Assembly: GCA_038223055.1 (NCBI GenBank)
Contig: JBBRHF010000113.1
Span: forward strand, 1-14,344
DNA length: 14,344 nucleotides
Reading direction: 5' to 3'
Source of the DNA: JBBRHF01 sp038223055
Lineage (GTDB): Bacteria > Actinomycetota > Actinomycetes > JACCUZ01
Position numbers and translations under genes: made by a program. How positions within the stretch are numbered: the first letter of the stretch is position 1; the number at the start of each line of letters is the position of its first letter. The notes beneath the pieces are model-generated. The model was not told the origin of the DNA, did not search any database, and worked only from the letters and a program-made list of their open reading frames with translations. Of the stretch, positions 1 through 6,918 are shown piece by piece.

Positions 1-285
1 CAGATGGGTGCGGCCCGCGGGCAGCACCCGGTCGCCCAGGCGCACCGCCAGGCGCACCGCGATCGCCACCGGCACCACCATCAAGGTCGCCTCACGCGCC
101 CAGTGCGTCAGCAGCGGGGGACCCCCGTGCTGGTGCACACCCGCGACGTGGGCCAGCCACACCGTCCACAACCCGATGCCATAGGCAAGCACCAGTGCGG
201 TCACCGCCGCTCGGCTCGTCGGGGTGGGGGCGATGGGTTCCTGCGTTGCTCGGGAGGCGTCGTGATGGTTGATGCGATGTCTCAT
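1..285 (-). CDS. Partial unknown membrane protein (5' end only)
   Basis: An open frame starts at an ATG at 285 and runs off the left edge of the window, giving 95 visible residues. A GAGGG lies about 9 bases upstream of the ATG and can serve as ribosome binding site. The N-terminus is hydrophilic with several histidines (MRHRINHHDA), followed by two apparent membrane spans at about residues 26-46 and 66-82, with a short loop containing HQHGGPP between them. I do not recognise the family. It lies on the same strand as the btuF-like gene but is separated from it by 362 bases holding a palindrome and a hairpin repeat, so it probably has its own promoter. Being real rests on the start, the RBS and the membrane-like composition. 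Confidence 0.6.
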   Translation of the reverse strand, partial: MRHRINHHDASRATQEPIAPTPTSRAAVTALVLAYGIGLWTVWLAHVAGVHQHGGPPLLTHWAREATLMVVPVAIAVRLAVRLGDRVLPAGRTHL

Positions 286-604
286 GGGTGGAGTCCCTCG
301 GGCTGTGGCGGCACCGCCAGGTGTACGGGTGTAGCCACAGTGGGCAAGACACCTGTGAGTTCTCTGTTGCCCGCGAACCGAAATGGGCGGTTTCCGTGCC
401 GCTGGAGAGGGCGCCGATCACGCACAGCGAGAGGCTGCGGCGGCGGTGGCAAGAAATGCGCTTTGTCCTGATGAGCAGATGGTGGATGGTGGCCCCAGTC
501 GATGGTCGTACGACCATCGACCGGCTTGCGCGCTATGGGACGGATTTGCCCGCGCCGGCCGGTCGCGGCGCGGCAGTCGGACGACCTATCTCGGGGGTGA
601 GTGT
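286..604. other. Intergenic region, no gene seen
   Basis: Frames crossing this stretch on both strands have no recognisable protein signature and look like GC-driven artefacts. It is the upstream region of the minus-strand membrane gene starting at 285, and should contain its promoter. The notable contents are the 24-bp palindrome at 498-521 and, just to the right, the hairpin repeat. A short inverted repeat (AACCG, 7-base gap, CGGTT) occurs near 378-395. No convincing -35/-10 pair could be assigned by eye. Confidence 0.5.
498..521. promoter_or_regulatory. 24-bp perfect palindrome, candidate operator
   Basis: The half site GTCGATGGTCGT is followed immediately by its exact reverse complement ACGACCATCGAC, with no spacer and no mismatch over 24 bp. 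The next outer pair (A/C) breaks the symmetry. It lies 213 bases upstream of the ATG at 285 and 127 bases downstream of the btuF-like stop, so it is outside any gene. Perfect palindromes of this size are typical of operators for dimeric repressors such as TetR types. A hairpin role is possible, but there is no loop and no T-run. The regulator is not in the window. Confidence 0.5.
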
Positions 605-634
605 GGCCCGATGGGTCAGGAGACCTGTCGGGCC
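605..634 (-). terminator. Hairpin downstream of btuF-like gene
   Basis: GGCCCGA at 605-611 pairs with TCGGGCC at 628-634, and GGTC at 614-617 pairs with GACC at 622-625 around an AGGA loop. Between the two stems lie TG/TG, which form two G-U wobbles in plus-strand RNA but a 2x2 internal loop in minus-strand RNA. It sits just beyond the stop of the minus-strand btuF-like gene. There is no U-tract, which is common for actinobacterial terminators. The stem is seen; the terminator role is inferred. Confidence 0.45.
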
Positions 635-674
635 AGCGAGGAGTGGGTCAGGAGACCTGTCGGGCCAGCGAGGA
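612..674. repeat. Tandem repeat, two copies of a 32-bp unit
   Basis: A 31-base block beginning TGGGTCAGGAGACC and ending GGCCAGCGAGGA occurs identically at 612-642 and 644-674 (period 32). The right copy supplies the last codons and the TGA (648-650) of the btuF-like gene on the minus strand, so the protein ends in SLARQVS encoded by the repeat. The left copy forms most of the hairpin at 605-634. It may be a local duplication or a member of a dispersed repeat family. Confidence 0.8.
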
Positions 675-1556
675 TCGGTCCGGCGGACCGCCGGGCCGGC
701 CGTCGGCGCCCTCCGGGTGCAGGACGGCGGCGAGTGCCTCCACGCCGTCGACCAGGCGGGGACCCGGGCGGGCGAAGGATGCGTTGGCGTCCACGGCCCA
801 CACCGGGACTCCCGCGGGCAGGTGCCCGGCGCGCACCAGTTCCTGCGCCAGCGCGACCGAGCCGGTCAGGTCGAAGCCACATGGTGCGGCGACCACGATC
901 GCGGGCGCTGCCTCGGCCACGGCTTGCCACGTCGTACGGACCGATCTCTGCCCGGCGCGCCCGAGCAGCGCGACCCCTCCCGCCGCCTCGATCATGTCCG
1001 GGACCCAGTGGCCCGGGGTGAACGGCGGGTCGGTCCACTCCAGGACCATGACCGGGACGCGCGGGCGGTCGGCGACAGCCCGGGTCACGGCAGCGAGCCG
1101 CCGGCGAAGGTCCTCGACCAGGGTCGCGGCGGAGTCCTGGTGGCCGGTGGCCTCGCCGAGGCGCAGGACGCTGTCGAGCACCTCGCCGAGGTCAGCCGGG
1201 TCGAGGGTGAGCACCTCGGCCCGGGCATCCAGGTGACGCAGCGCCTCGTCGACCACCGACACGTCGACGGCGCAGACCGCGCACAGGTCCTGAGTGACCA
1301 CGAGGTCGGCGTCGAGGTCGTGCAGCGCCCCGGCCTGCAGCCGGTAGAGGTCCTCGCCGGCGGCCATGCGGGCCGAGACGACGGCGTCGATCGCCGCGGC
1401 GTCCAGGCCCTCGGGGAGGGCGCTGGTCGAGACGATGCGGCGGTCGCGTGCCTCGCTGGGGTGGTCGCACTCATGGGTCACACCGACGACATCTGTCCCA
1501 GCGCCGATGGCGAACAGGATCTCGGTCGCCGAGGGGAGCAGGGAGACGATGCGCAC
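648..1556 (-). CDS. BtuF-like cobalamin-binding protein, cytosolic form
   Basis: A 302-residue protein of the TroA/BtuF-like helical backbone metal-receptor superfamily, whose characterised members bind vitamin B12 or chelated metals. It begins VRIVSLLPSATEILFAIGAG, the classic opening of this family, and keeps the motif VVTQDLCAVCAV (about 86-97) and EWTDPPFTPGHWVPDMIEAAGG (about 173-194). There is no signal peptide or lipobox, so it is probably cytoplasmic or acts outside a classical ABC importer. No permease or ATPase is adjacent. The start is a GTG with no clear Shine-Dalgarno; it is in the same frame as the PilZ gene, 39 bases after that stop, which suggests coupled translation. Family similarity ends near residue 281; the last ~20 residues come from low-complexity and repeat DNA. 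Ligand assignment is inferred. Confidence 0.85.
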   Translation of the reverse strand: MRIVSLLPSATEILFAIGAGTDVVGVTHECDHPSEARDRRIVSTSALPEGLDAAAIDAVVSARMAAGEDLYRLQAGALHDLDADLVVTQDLCAVCAVDVSVVDEALRHLDARAEVLTLDPADLGEVLDSVLRLGEATGHQDSAATLVEDLRRRLAAVTRAVADRPRVPVMVLEWTDPPFTPGHWVPDMIEAAGGVALLGRAGQRSVRTTWQAVAEAAPAIVVAAPCGFDLTGSVALAQELVRAGHLPAGVPVWAVDANASFARPGPRLVDGVEALAAVLHPEGADGRPGGPPDRSSLARQVS

Positions 1557-1595
1557 CGGGCGGTCAGGAAGGCGAGGGTTCGGGCCGCACGGGGG

Positions 1596-2294
1596 TCACG
1601 GCAGGGTGGCGTAGACGTAGCGCTCGATCTGCTCGCCCACCCCGTCGGGGACGTCGTCGAAGCGGATCACCAGCTGGCCACCGGGGCGCACCGCATGGAC
1701 GTGACCGGACAGCCGGGGCCGGCTGTGTCGGTCCAGGTGGATGACCACGTCCGTCGGCGCGCCAGACCTGACCCGCTGCGCCTCGGCCGCCTCGGTGGGG
1801 TCATCGATGGCGATGCGGCAGCCGCCACGGGACAGGTCCAGGGTGCGTCCGCTCACGGTGCCGCGCACCGAACCGGAGACGGTCACGTCGACGGCGAGCT
1901 GGGCCGAGGCCCGGACGTTGCGCCGGCGCGGCTCGCGGGCGGCCACGCGACCGTAGAGCAGCAGGGTGTGCGGCGTCTCGCCACGCTCGGCGTCGGCGCT
2001 GAGGACGATGGTGTCGCCTCCGGGCGCGTGGGTGGTCGCCCAGACCTTGATGGCGCCGCCGTGGGCGGAGGATGGGGCGATGTCCACTCCGGCGCGGACG
2101 ACCGAGTTCTCGTCCGAGCGGGGCTCGTCCCACCACAGCAGCGTGCCGGTGAGCAGCCGGGCGTCGCCTGCGGGAACCAGGCTGACGGGGCTGCCGGTGA
2201 CCGGCCGTCCCGGGACGTGTTGGCTCTTGGTGTCGTGAGTCTGGACGTCGCTGTGAGTCTGGACGTCGCTGTCGGGAGCCTTGGCCTGCGTCAT
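1596..2294 (-). CDS. PilZ domain protein, probable c-di-GMP receptor
   Basis: A 232-residue soluble protein. The C-terminal half carries the two PilZ signatures that bind cyclic di-GMP: RxxxR at about R124-R128 (EPRRRNVR) and DxSxxG at about 153-158 (DLSRGG), followed by the beta-barrel strands and a terminal helix (EQIERYVYA). The N-terminal ~45 residues look disordered, and residues 50-115 may form a YcgR-N-like domain. I chose the ATG at 2294 because GAGGGG sits 6 bases upstream; a longer frame to 2354 lacks such support. It is the first gene of a probable two-gene unit with the btuF-like gene. The domain call is firm; the output pathway is unknown. Confidence 0.85.
   Translation of the reverse strand: MTQAKAPDSDVQTHSDVQTHDTKSQHVPGRPVTGSPVSLVPAGDARLLTGTLLWWDEPRSDENSVVRAGVDIAPSSAHGGAIKVWATTHAPGGDTIVLSADAERGETPHTLLLYGRVAAREPRRRNVRASAQLAVDVTVSGSVRGTVSGRTLDLSRGGCRIAIDDPTEAAEAQRVRSGAPTDVVIHLDRHSRPRLSGHVHAVRPGGQLVIRFDDVPDGVGEQIERYVYATLP
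2235..2270. repeat. 18-bp perfect tandem duplication in PilZ N-terminus
   Basis: The unit GTGAGTCTGGACGTCGCT is present twice in direct succession (2235-2252 and 2253-2270). On the minus strand it encodes the repeated residues SDVQTH-SDVQTH in the disordered leader of the PilZ protein. Being a multiple of three, it leaves the frame intact. Confidence 0.9.
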
Positions 2295-2490
2295 CGTTAT
2301 CCCCTCGTGGTCGGCGCTCACGGCCCCGTGCCGGTGACGCCGATGCCCGTTCACCGCTCACTCTAGGCCACCGATCTCACCTCACCGTGCTCACGCGCCG
2401 TTCCCGGCCGGCCAGGGAGTATCTCGGCGGGCCGAAATCTGCTCTCCTATGCGATAGCGAGACGGGGCCGCCGAGTCGTAGGGGTGTGTC
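2295..2490. promoter_or_regulatory. Divergent intergenic region, PilZ / patatin-like genes
   Basis: These 196 bases separate two divergently transcribed genes and must carry both promoters. A TAGAGT on the minus strand (complement of the ACTCTA near 2359-2364) is a possible -10 for the PilZ gene, and TATGCGATAG near 2448-2457 a possible -10 region for the plus-strand gene. Neither has a convincing -35 partner. No strong repeat or palindrome was seen. Confidence 0.35.
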
Positions 2491-4947
2491 ATGGCAAACC
2501 AGGTCGGGTCAGTCGCCGGTCCGCTTGCGCCCGAGTCTGCCCCGGCCTCGGGGGCGTTGCGCCGATGGTTGAGGGGGGAGCGGGAACCGGGCGACCTGCT
2601 GCCGGGTCGCCCGCCCGAGCCGGTGGGAATGGGCCTGCCGGGACCACGCGCCAATGGCGATGGCTCCACCGAGCGGGCTCGGGGCGACTTTCGGTTCGGA
2701 CCACTCCGCCGGTCGGCTGACCTCGATGACACCGCACCCCGGTCGCCGGTGCGGGCGATCTGCTGCTCGGGCGGCGGCATCCGGGCCGCGGCGTTCGCTC
2801 TCGGGGGGATGCAGGGCCTGGGTCGTCGCGTCGGCGGCAATCGCTCGTGGTACGAGGACGTCGATCTGGTGACTGCCGTGTCCGGGGGCTCCTACATGGC
2901 GGCGTCGTTCGCCATGGTCGACCACCACCTGACCGACGCGCAGCGCGCGGAAGCGTTGCCCTACGCGGCGGGATCCCCGGAGGACAACCGGCTTCGGGCC
3001 CACACGCGCTACCTGGTGGAGGACCCGCGCGTCGCGGCCATCGGGATCCTCGCCGTGCTCTACGGCCTGCTGCTCAACCTGCTGCCGATCCTGGCTGGCC
3101 TGTTCGTCATCGCCAAGCTGCTGGGCTGGCTGCTGTTCGAGACCGGAGCGCTCACCCCGGTGGGCAACGACTGGACCGTGACAAACGTCGGCGTCTTCGC
3201 GCTGGTGGCGTGGGCGCCGTCGGTCCTCGGGGTGGCGCTGTTCGCCGGCGAGCGGCTGCACGACGTCTACCGGGATCCCAGCCCGCACGTGCGGCGGGCG
3301 CTGCGGACGTGGTCGTTGCGCCTGTTCGCCCTGGCCGGCGTGCTCCTGGTGGCGTTCGTCGGTGTTCCGCAGGCGCTGCACCTGCTGAGCTCGTCGCGGC
3401 TGCACTTGAGTCCCTCCGGCATCTCGTGGGGGGCACAGCTCAGCGGCTTCGTCGGCGCGACGACCATGATCGTCGCCTTCGTCAAGGGCAGCGTCGGCCG
3501 GTTCTCGGGGCGCGAGTCCAGCGCCGCCGGACGGTCCGGTGCGATCTCCGAGTATGTAGGGCGGGCGGTGCGCTGGCTGGCCCCGTGGGCCGGTTCGGTC
3601 GCGGTGGTGGGGCTGCTCGGGGTGGCCTTCGTGTCCTGGACGACGAGTGCTGCCTACAACGGCCTGCAGTGGAGCGAGGCGGCCTCGGCGGCCCTGGCGC
3701 TGGCCGGCACCGTTCTCTGGCAGGCCTGCACCGACGTCAACCGCAACTCGGTGCATCCTTTCTACACCGAGCGGCTGGCCTCGGCCTTCGCCGTGCGGCG
3801 TACGTCGGCGGGGGGCGCCGAGCACCTGCCCCCGTGCCGACTGCCGCCCCTGTCCGCCTACGCCTCGCCGGAGGATCCGGCGGTTTCGACCTCGCGCCGC
3901 CCGGACCTCGTCGTGTGCGCCGCGGTCAACATCGACGAGGAGGGTGTGGTGCCGGCGGGACGGGGGTGCGCCCCGTTCACGTTCAGCGCGCACCTGGTGG
4001 GCATCAGCAGCGGCACGATGTTCGCCGGGGAGCGGGCAGTGGCGGCCGAGTCGGCCGTGTGCGCCGATCGGCGGCTGCTGCTGCCCACGGCCGACTATGA
4101 GCGGCGGGCCGGGCAGCGGCTGGTCACCCTGCCCGCCGCCGTCGCGGTGAGCGGTGCGGCGGTCTCCCCGGTGATGGGCCGGATGACGCGCGCACCGCTC
4201 CGGCTGCTGCTCGGTGTGTCCAACGTGCGGCTGGGGCTGTGGCTGCCCAACCCGCGACTGGCCAACCAGCCGGACGCGCCGCCGGCCCAGCCCGGCCACG
4301 CCTGGGCGCTGGTGCGGTGGCAGCTGCGTCAGCCCGGCGTGCGTTCGCTGCTGGCGGAGATGCTGGGCCGGACCGGTCTTCGTGGTCGGTGGGTCTACGT
4401 CACCGACGGCGGGCACTACGAGAACCTCGGCCTGGTCGAGGCACTGCGCCGCGGTGCCACCGAGATCGTGGTGTTCGACGCCAGTGGCGACCCGCCGCAC
4501 AGCTGGTCGGCGTTCGGGCAGGCGGTCGAGACGGCTCGCGCCGACCTCGGCGTCGAGATCGACCTCGACCCGCGCGAGATGGCCCCCGCCGAGGGCAGCG
4601 ACGGGGCGCCCAAGCTCGTCGTACGCGGCTCGGCTCGCTATCCCAACGGGGTGGAGGCGACGCTCGTGCTGTGCAAGCTGGCGCTGCCGGTGGACGCCCC
4701 CGCGTCGTGGGACGTGCTCGCCTGGGCGGCCCGGCACCGCTCCTTCCCCCACGACACGACGGCGCAACAGCTCTATGGCGACTGCGAGTTCGAGGCCTAT
4801 CGCCGGCTGGGTGAGCTGGCGTCGCGGCAGGCGCTGCTCCTGGTGCCCTCTGACGTGCCCTCTTTCGCGCAGTCCGACGTGCATTCCGAGGAGCCCGAGG
4901 CGGCGCCGGGCGAGGCGGACCACGACTCCTGGGTCCGACGCCGGTAG
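2491..4947 (+). CDS. Patatin/cPLA2-like phospholipase with internal membrane domain
   Basis: An 818-residue protein. The oxyanion-hole motif SGGGIR is at residues 93-98, the probable nucleophile Ser134 lies in VSGGSYMAAS, and the catalytic Asp639 lies in TDGGHYENLGLVE, giving the Ser-Asp dyad of patatin-like lipid acyl hydrolases. The serine context is GGSYM rather than strict GxSxG and resembles cytosolic PLA2-type sites. Between Ser and Asp, residues about 183-412 hold six or seven hydrophobic segments, so the enzyme is likely anchored in the cytoplasmic membrane with the dyad brought together across this insertion. The N-terminal ~85 residues are Pro/Gly-rich and probably disordered. The ATG has AGGGG 6 bases upstream. 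It stands alone, 54 bases before eno. The substrate is presumably a membrane phospholipid or lysolipid (inference). Confidence 0.85.
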   Translation: MANQVGSVAGPLAPESAPASGALRRWLRGEREPGDLLPGRPPEPVGMGLPGPRANGDGSTERARGDFRFGPLRRSADLDDTAPRSPVRAICCSGGGIRAAAFALGGMQGLGRRVGGNRSWYEDVDLVTAVSGGSYMAASFAMVDHHLTDAQRAEALPYAAGSPEDNRLRAHTRYLVEDPRVAAIGILAVLYGLLLNLLPILAGLFVIAKLLGWLLFETGALTPVGNDWTVTNVGVFALVAWAPSVLGVALFAGERLHDVYRDPSPHVRRALRTWSLRLFALAGVLLVAFVGVPQALHLLSSSRLHLSPSGISWGAQLSGFVGATTMIVAFVKGSVGRFSGRESSAAGRSGAISEYVGRAVRWLAPWAGSVAVVGLLGVAFVSWTTSAAYNGLQWSEAASAALALAGTVLWQACTDVNRNSVHPFYTERLASAFAVRRTSAGGAEHLPPCRLPPLSAYASPEDPAVSTSRRPDLVVCAAVNIDEEGVVPAGRGCAPFTFSAHLVGISSGTMFAGERAVAAESAVCADRRLLLPTADYERRAGQRLVTLPAAVAVSGAAVSPVMGRMTRAPLRLLLGVSNVRLGLWLPNPRLANQPDAPPAQPGHAWALVRWQLRQPGVRSLLAEMLGRTGLRGRWVYVTDGGHYENLGLVEALRRGATEIVVFDASGDPPHSWSAFGQAVETARADLGVEIDLDPREMAPAEGSDGAPKLVVRGSARYPNGVEATLVLCKLALPVDAPASWDVLAWAARHRSFPHDTTAQQLYGDCEFEAYRRLGELASRQALLLVPSDVPSFAQSDVHSEEPEAAPGEADHDSWVRRR

Positions 4948-5001
4948 CGTGGCCCATGGTCCGAGAACGGGCCAGCATCGGCAACGATCGAAGGAGCATC
5001 T

Positions 5002-6282
5002 GTGGCGAGCATCGACGCCGTCGGAGCGCGCGAGATCCTCGACTCGCGCGGCAACCCCACCGTCGAGGTGGAGGTTTCCCTGGATGACGGCACCATCGCC
5101 CGCGCGGCCGTCCCGAGCGGCGCGAGCACCGGCGCGTTCGAGGCGGTCGAGCTGCGTGACGGGGACAAGAAGCGTTACGGCGGCAAGGGTGTCGAGAAGG
5201 CCGTGCTCGCCGTGCTCGACGAGATCGGGCCGGCGCTGGTCGGTTCCGAGGCGAGTGAGCAGCGCCTGGTCGACCAGACGATGATCGATCTCGACGGCAG
5301 CGCTGCCAAGTCCAAGCTGGGCGCCAACGCGATCCTCGGGGCGTCCCTCGCCGTGGCCAGGGCGGCGGCCGAGTCGGCCCAACTGCCGTTGTTCCGCTAT
5401 GTCGGCGGCCCCAACGCCCACGTCCTCCCAGTGCCGATGATGAACATCCTCAACGGCGGCGCGCACGCCGACACGGGCGTGGACATCCAGGAGTTCATGA
5501 TCGCGCCGATCGGGGCCGCGACCTTCCGTGAGGCGCTTCGGTGGGGCACCGAGGTCTACCACTCGCTCAAGGGTGTCCTCAAGGACCGCGGGTTGCCGAC
5601 CGGCCTGGGTGACGAGGGCGGCTTCGCCCCGGACCTGCCCAGCAACAGGGACGCACTCGACCTCATCCTCGAGGCCATCACCAAGGCCGGTTTCCGGCCC
5701 GGAGAAGACATCGGGCTGGCCCTCGATGTGGCGGCCAGCGAGTTCCACGGCGAGGACAGCTACACCTTCGAGGGTCAGGTGAAGACGGCCGAGCAGATGA
5801 CCGCCTACTACGCCGAGCTCGTGTCGTCGTACCCGCTGGTGTCCATCGAGGACCCGCTCGACGAGGACGACTGGACCGGCTGGTCGACGATGACCACGCA
5901 GCTCGGTGACCGCGTGCAGATCGTGGGCGACGACCTGTTCGTCACCAACCCCGAGCGGCTCCAGCGGGGCATCACCGAGGGCTCGGCCAACGCACTGCTG
6001 GTCAAGGTCAACCAGATCGGCACTCTGACCGAGACCCTCGACGCCGTCTCGCTGGCGCACCGGAACGGGTTCCGTTGCATGATGAGCCACCGGTCCGGCG
6101 AGACCGAGGACACCACGATCGCGGACCTGGCGGTGGCCACCGACTGTGGTCAGATCAAGACCGGCGCCCCGGCGCGGTCTGAGCGGGTCGCGAAGTACAA
6201 CCAGCTGCTGCGGATCGAGGAAGAACTCGACGACGCCGCACGCTACGCGGGCCGGGCGGCCTTCCCCCGTCACGCAGGCTGA
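5002..6282 (+). CDS. eno: Enolase (phosphopyruvate hydratase)
   Basis: A 426-residue glycolytic enzyme interconverting 2-phosphoglycerate and phosphoenolpyruvate in the cytoplasm, normally also found in the RNA degradosome of some bacteria. Family landmarks are all present: the N-terminal ILDSRGNPTVEVEV, the mobile loop SGASTG (39-44), the general acid/base Glu205 in GDEGGFAP, Mg ligands Asp242, Glu283 and Asp310, the base Lys335 in LLVKVNQIGT, SHRSGETED (362-370) and KTGAPARSER (386-395). Length is normal. The usual NGGAHADSNVD is NGGAHADTGVD here, a mild substitution next to the active site. The GTG start at 5002 is preceded by AAGGAG at 4991-4996. It heads a run with the ftsB-like, DUF501 and ppx genes. 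Confidence 0.98.
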   Translation: MASIDAVGAREILDSRGNPTVEVEVSLDDGTIARAAVPSGASTGAFEAVELRDGDKKRYGGKGVEKAVLAVLDEIGPALVGSEASEQRLVDQTMIDLDGSAAKSKLGANAILGASLAVARAAAESAQLPLFRYVGGPNAHVLPVPMMNILNGGAHADTGVDIQEFMIAPIGAATFREALRWGTEVYHSLKGVLKDRGLPTGLGDEGGFAPDLPSNRDALDLILEAITKAGFRPGEDIGLALDVAASEFHGEDSYTFEGQVKTAEQMTAYYAELVSSYPLVSIEDPLDEDDWTGWSTMTTQLGDRVQIVGDDLFVTNPERLQRGITEGSANALLVKVNQIGTLTETLDAVSLAHRNGFRCMMSHRSGETEDTTIADLAVATDCGQIKTGAPARSERVAKYNQLLRIEEELDDAARYAGRAAFPRHAG

Positions 6283-6291
6283 CCCGCGTTC

Positions 6292-6918
6292 GTGAGCCTG
6301 CCTCGGCGTCCCTTCGCTCCCCGTCCCGGTCGTGCCGGCGGCGGGGAGGAGGGTCGCCGACCCCGACCCCGGCCCGGGCCGGCGGCCGCCGGTCGAGCTC
6401 GCCGCGGGGCGGCCTCCGGTCCCACCCGGGCCTCGTCCGGGCCGCCGGTCCGGGAGCCGCGGCATCCGTCCCGGCCGCGGTTGCCCGTCGCAGGGCGCTG
6501 GGTGGCCCCATCGGCCGATCCCGGCGACCCGACACATCGCGCGCACAACCTGACCGGCCGCGCGGCGGTGCTGGCGCTGGTCGTGTGCCTGCTTGCCATC
6601 TCGCTGGCCTACCCGCTGCGTGAATATCTCTCGCAGCACGGGCAGATCGGCGACCTGCGACGTCAGGTGAGCGCCCAGGACAAGCGGGTCGCCCAGTTGG
6701 CGAAGGTCCAGGCGCGCTGGCGGGACCCGGCCTACGTCACGGCCCAGGCCCGCGAGCGGCTGCAGTTCGTCAAGCCCGGCGAGAAGCAGTATGTCGTGCT
6801 TGAGCCGGACGAGGCGCCGGCTCCGGGCAGCGCCCTGGACCGGGCCCGACGACCGGCCACCAAACGTCCGTGGTTCAGCGACCTGTGGCATTCGGTCGAG
6901 GTGGCGGGGACCTCGTGA
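6292..6918 (+). CDS. FtsB/DivIC-type septum formation initiator
   Basis: A 208-residue bitopic cell-division protein. Residues 1-85 are a Pro/Arg/Gly-rich cytoplasmic tail, typical of actinobacterial members. Residues about 90-108 form a single membrane span (AAVLALVVCLLAISLAY), and about 113-140 a coiled coil (SQHGQIGDLRRQVSAQDKRV), followed by the family block RWRDPAYVTAQARERLQFV (142-160) and KPGE. This arrangement matches FtsB/DivIC, which joins FtsL and FtsQ in the divisome. Its place directly after eno is the standard actinobacterial order. The GTG start is only 9 bases after the eno stop and lacks a visible Shine-Dalgarno, so translation may be coupled to eno; a later start inside the tail cannot be excluded. 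Confidence 0.92.
   Translation: MSLPRRPFAPRPGRAGGGEEGRRPRPRPGPAAAGRARRGAASGPTRASSGPPVREPRHPSRPRLPVAGRWVAPSADPGDPTHRAHNLTGRAAVLALVVCLLAISLAYPLREYLSQHGQIGDLRRQVSAQDKRVAQLAKVQARWRDPAYVTAQARERLQFVKPGEKQYVVLEPDEAPAPGSALDRARRPATKRPWFSDLWHSVEVAGTS

Noticed and set aside
288..2366. Plus-strand open frame of 692 codons across the btuF-like and PilZ genes
   Set aside because: It is antisense to two genes with clear family motifs. Its composition (Arg, Gly, Val, Asp rich, no domains) is typical of a GC-rich shadow frame.
4948..5001. GGCCC...GGGCC inverted repeat before eno as a terminator
   Set aside because: The arms are only five bases with a 13-base loop and no T-run, so it is too weak to claim.
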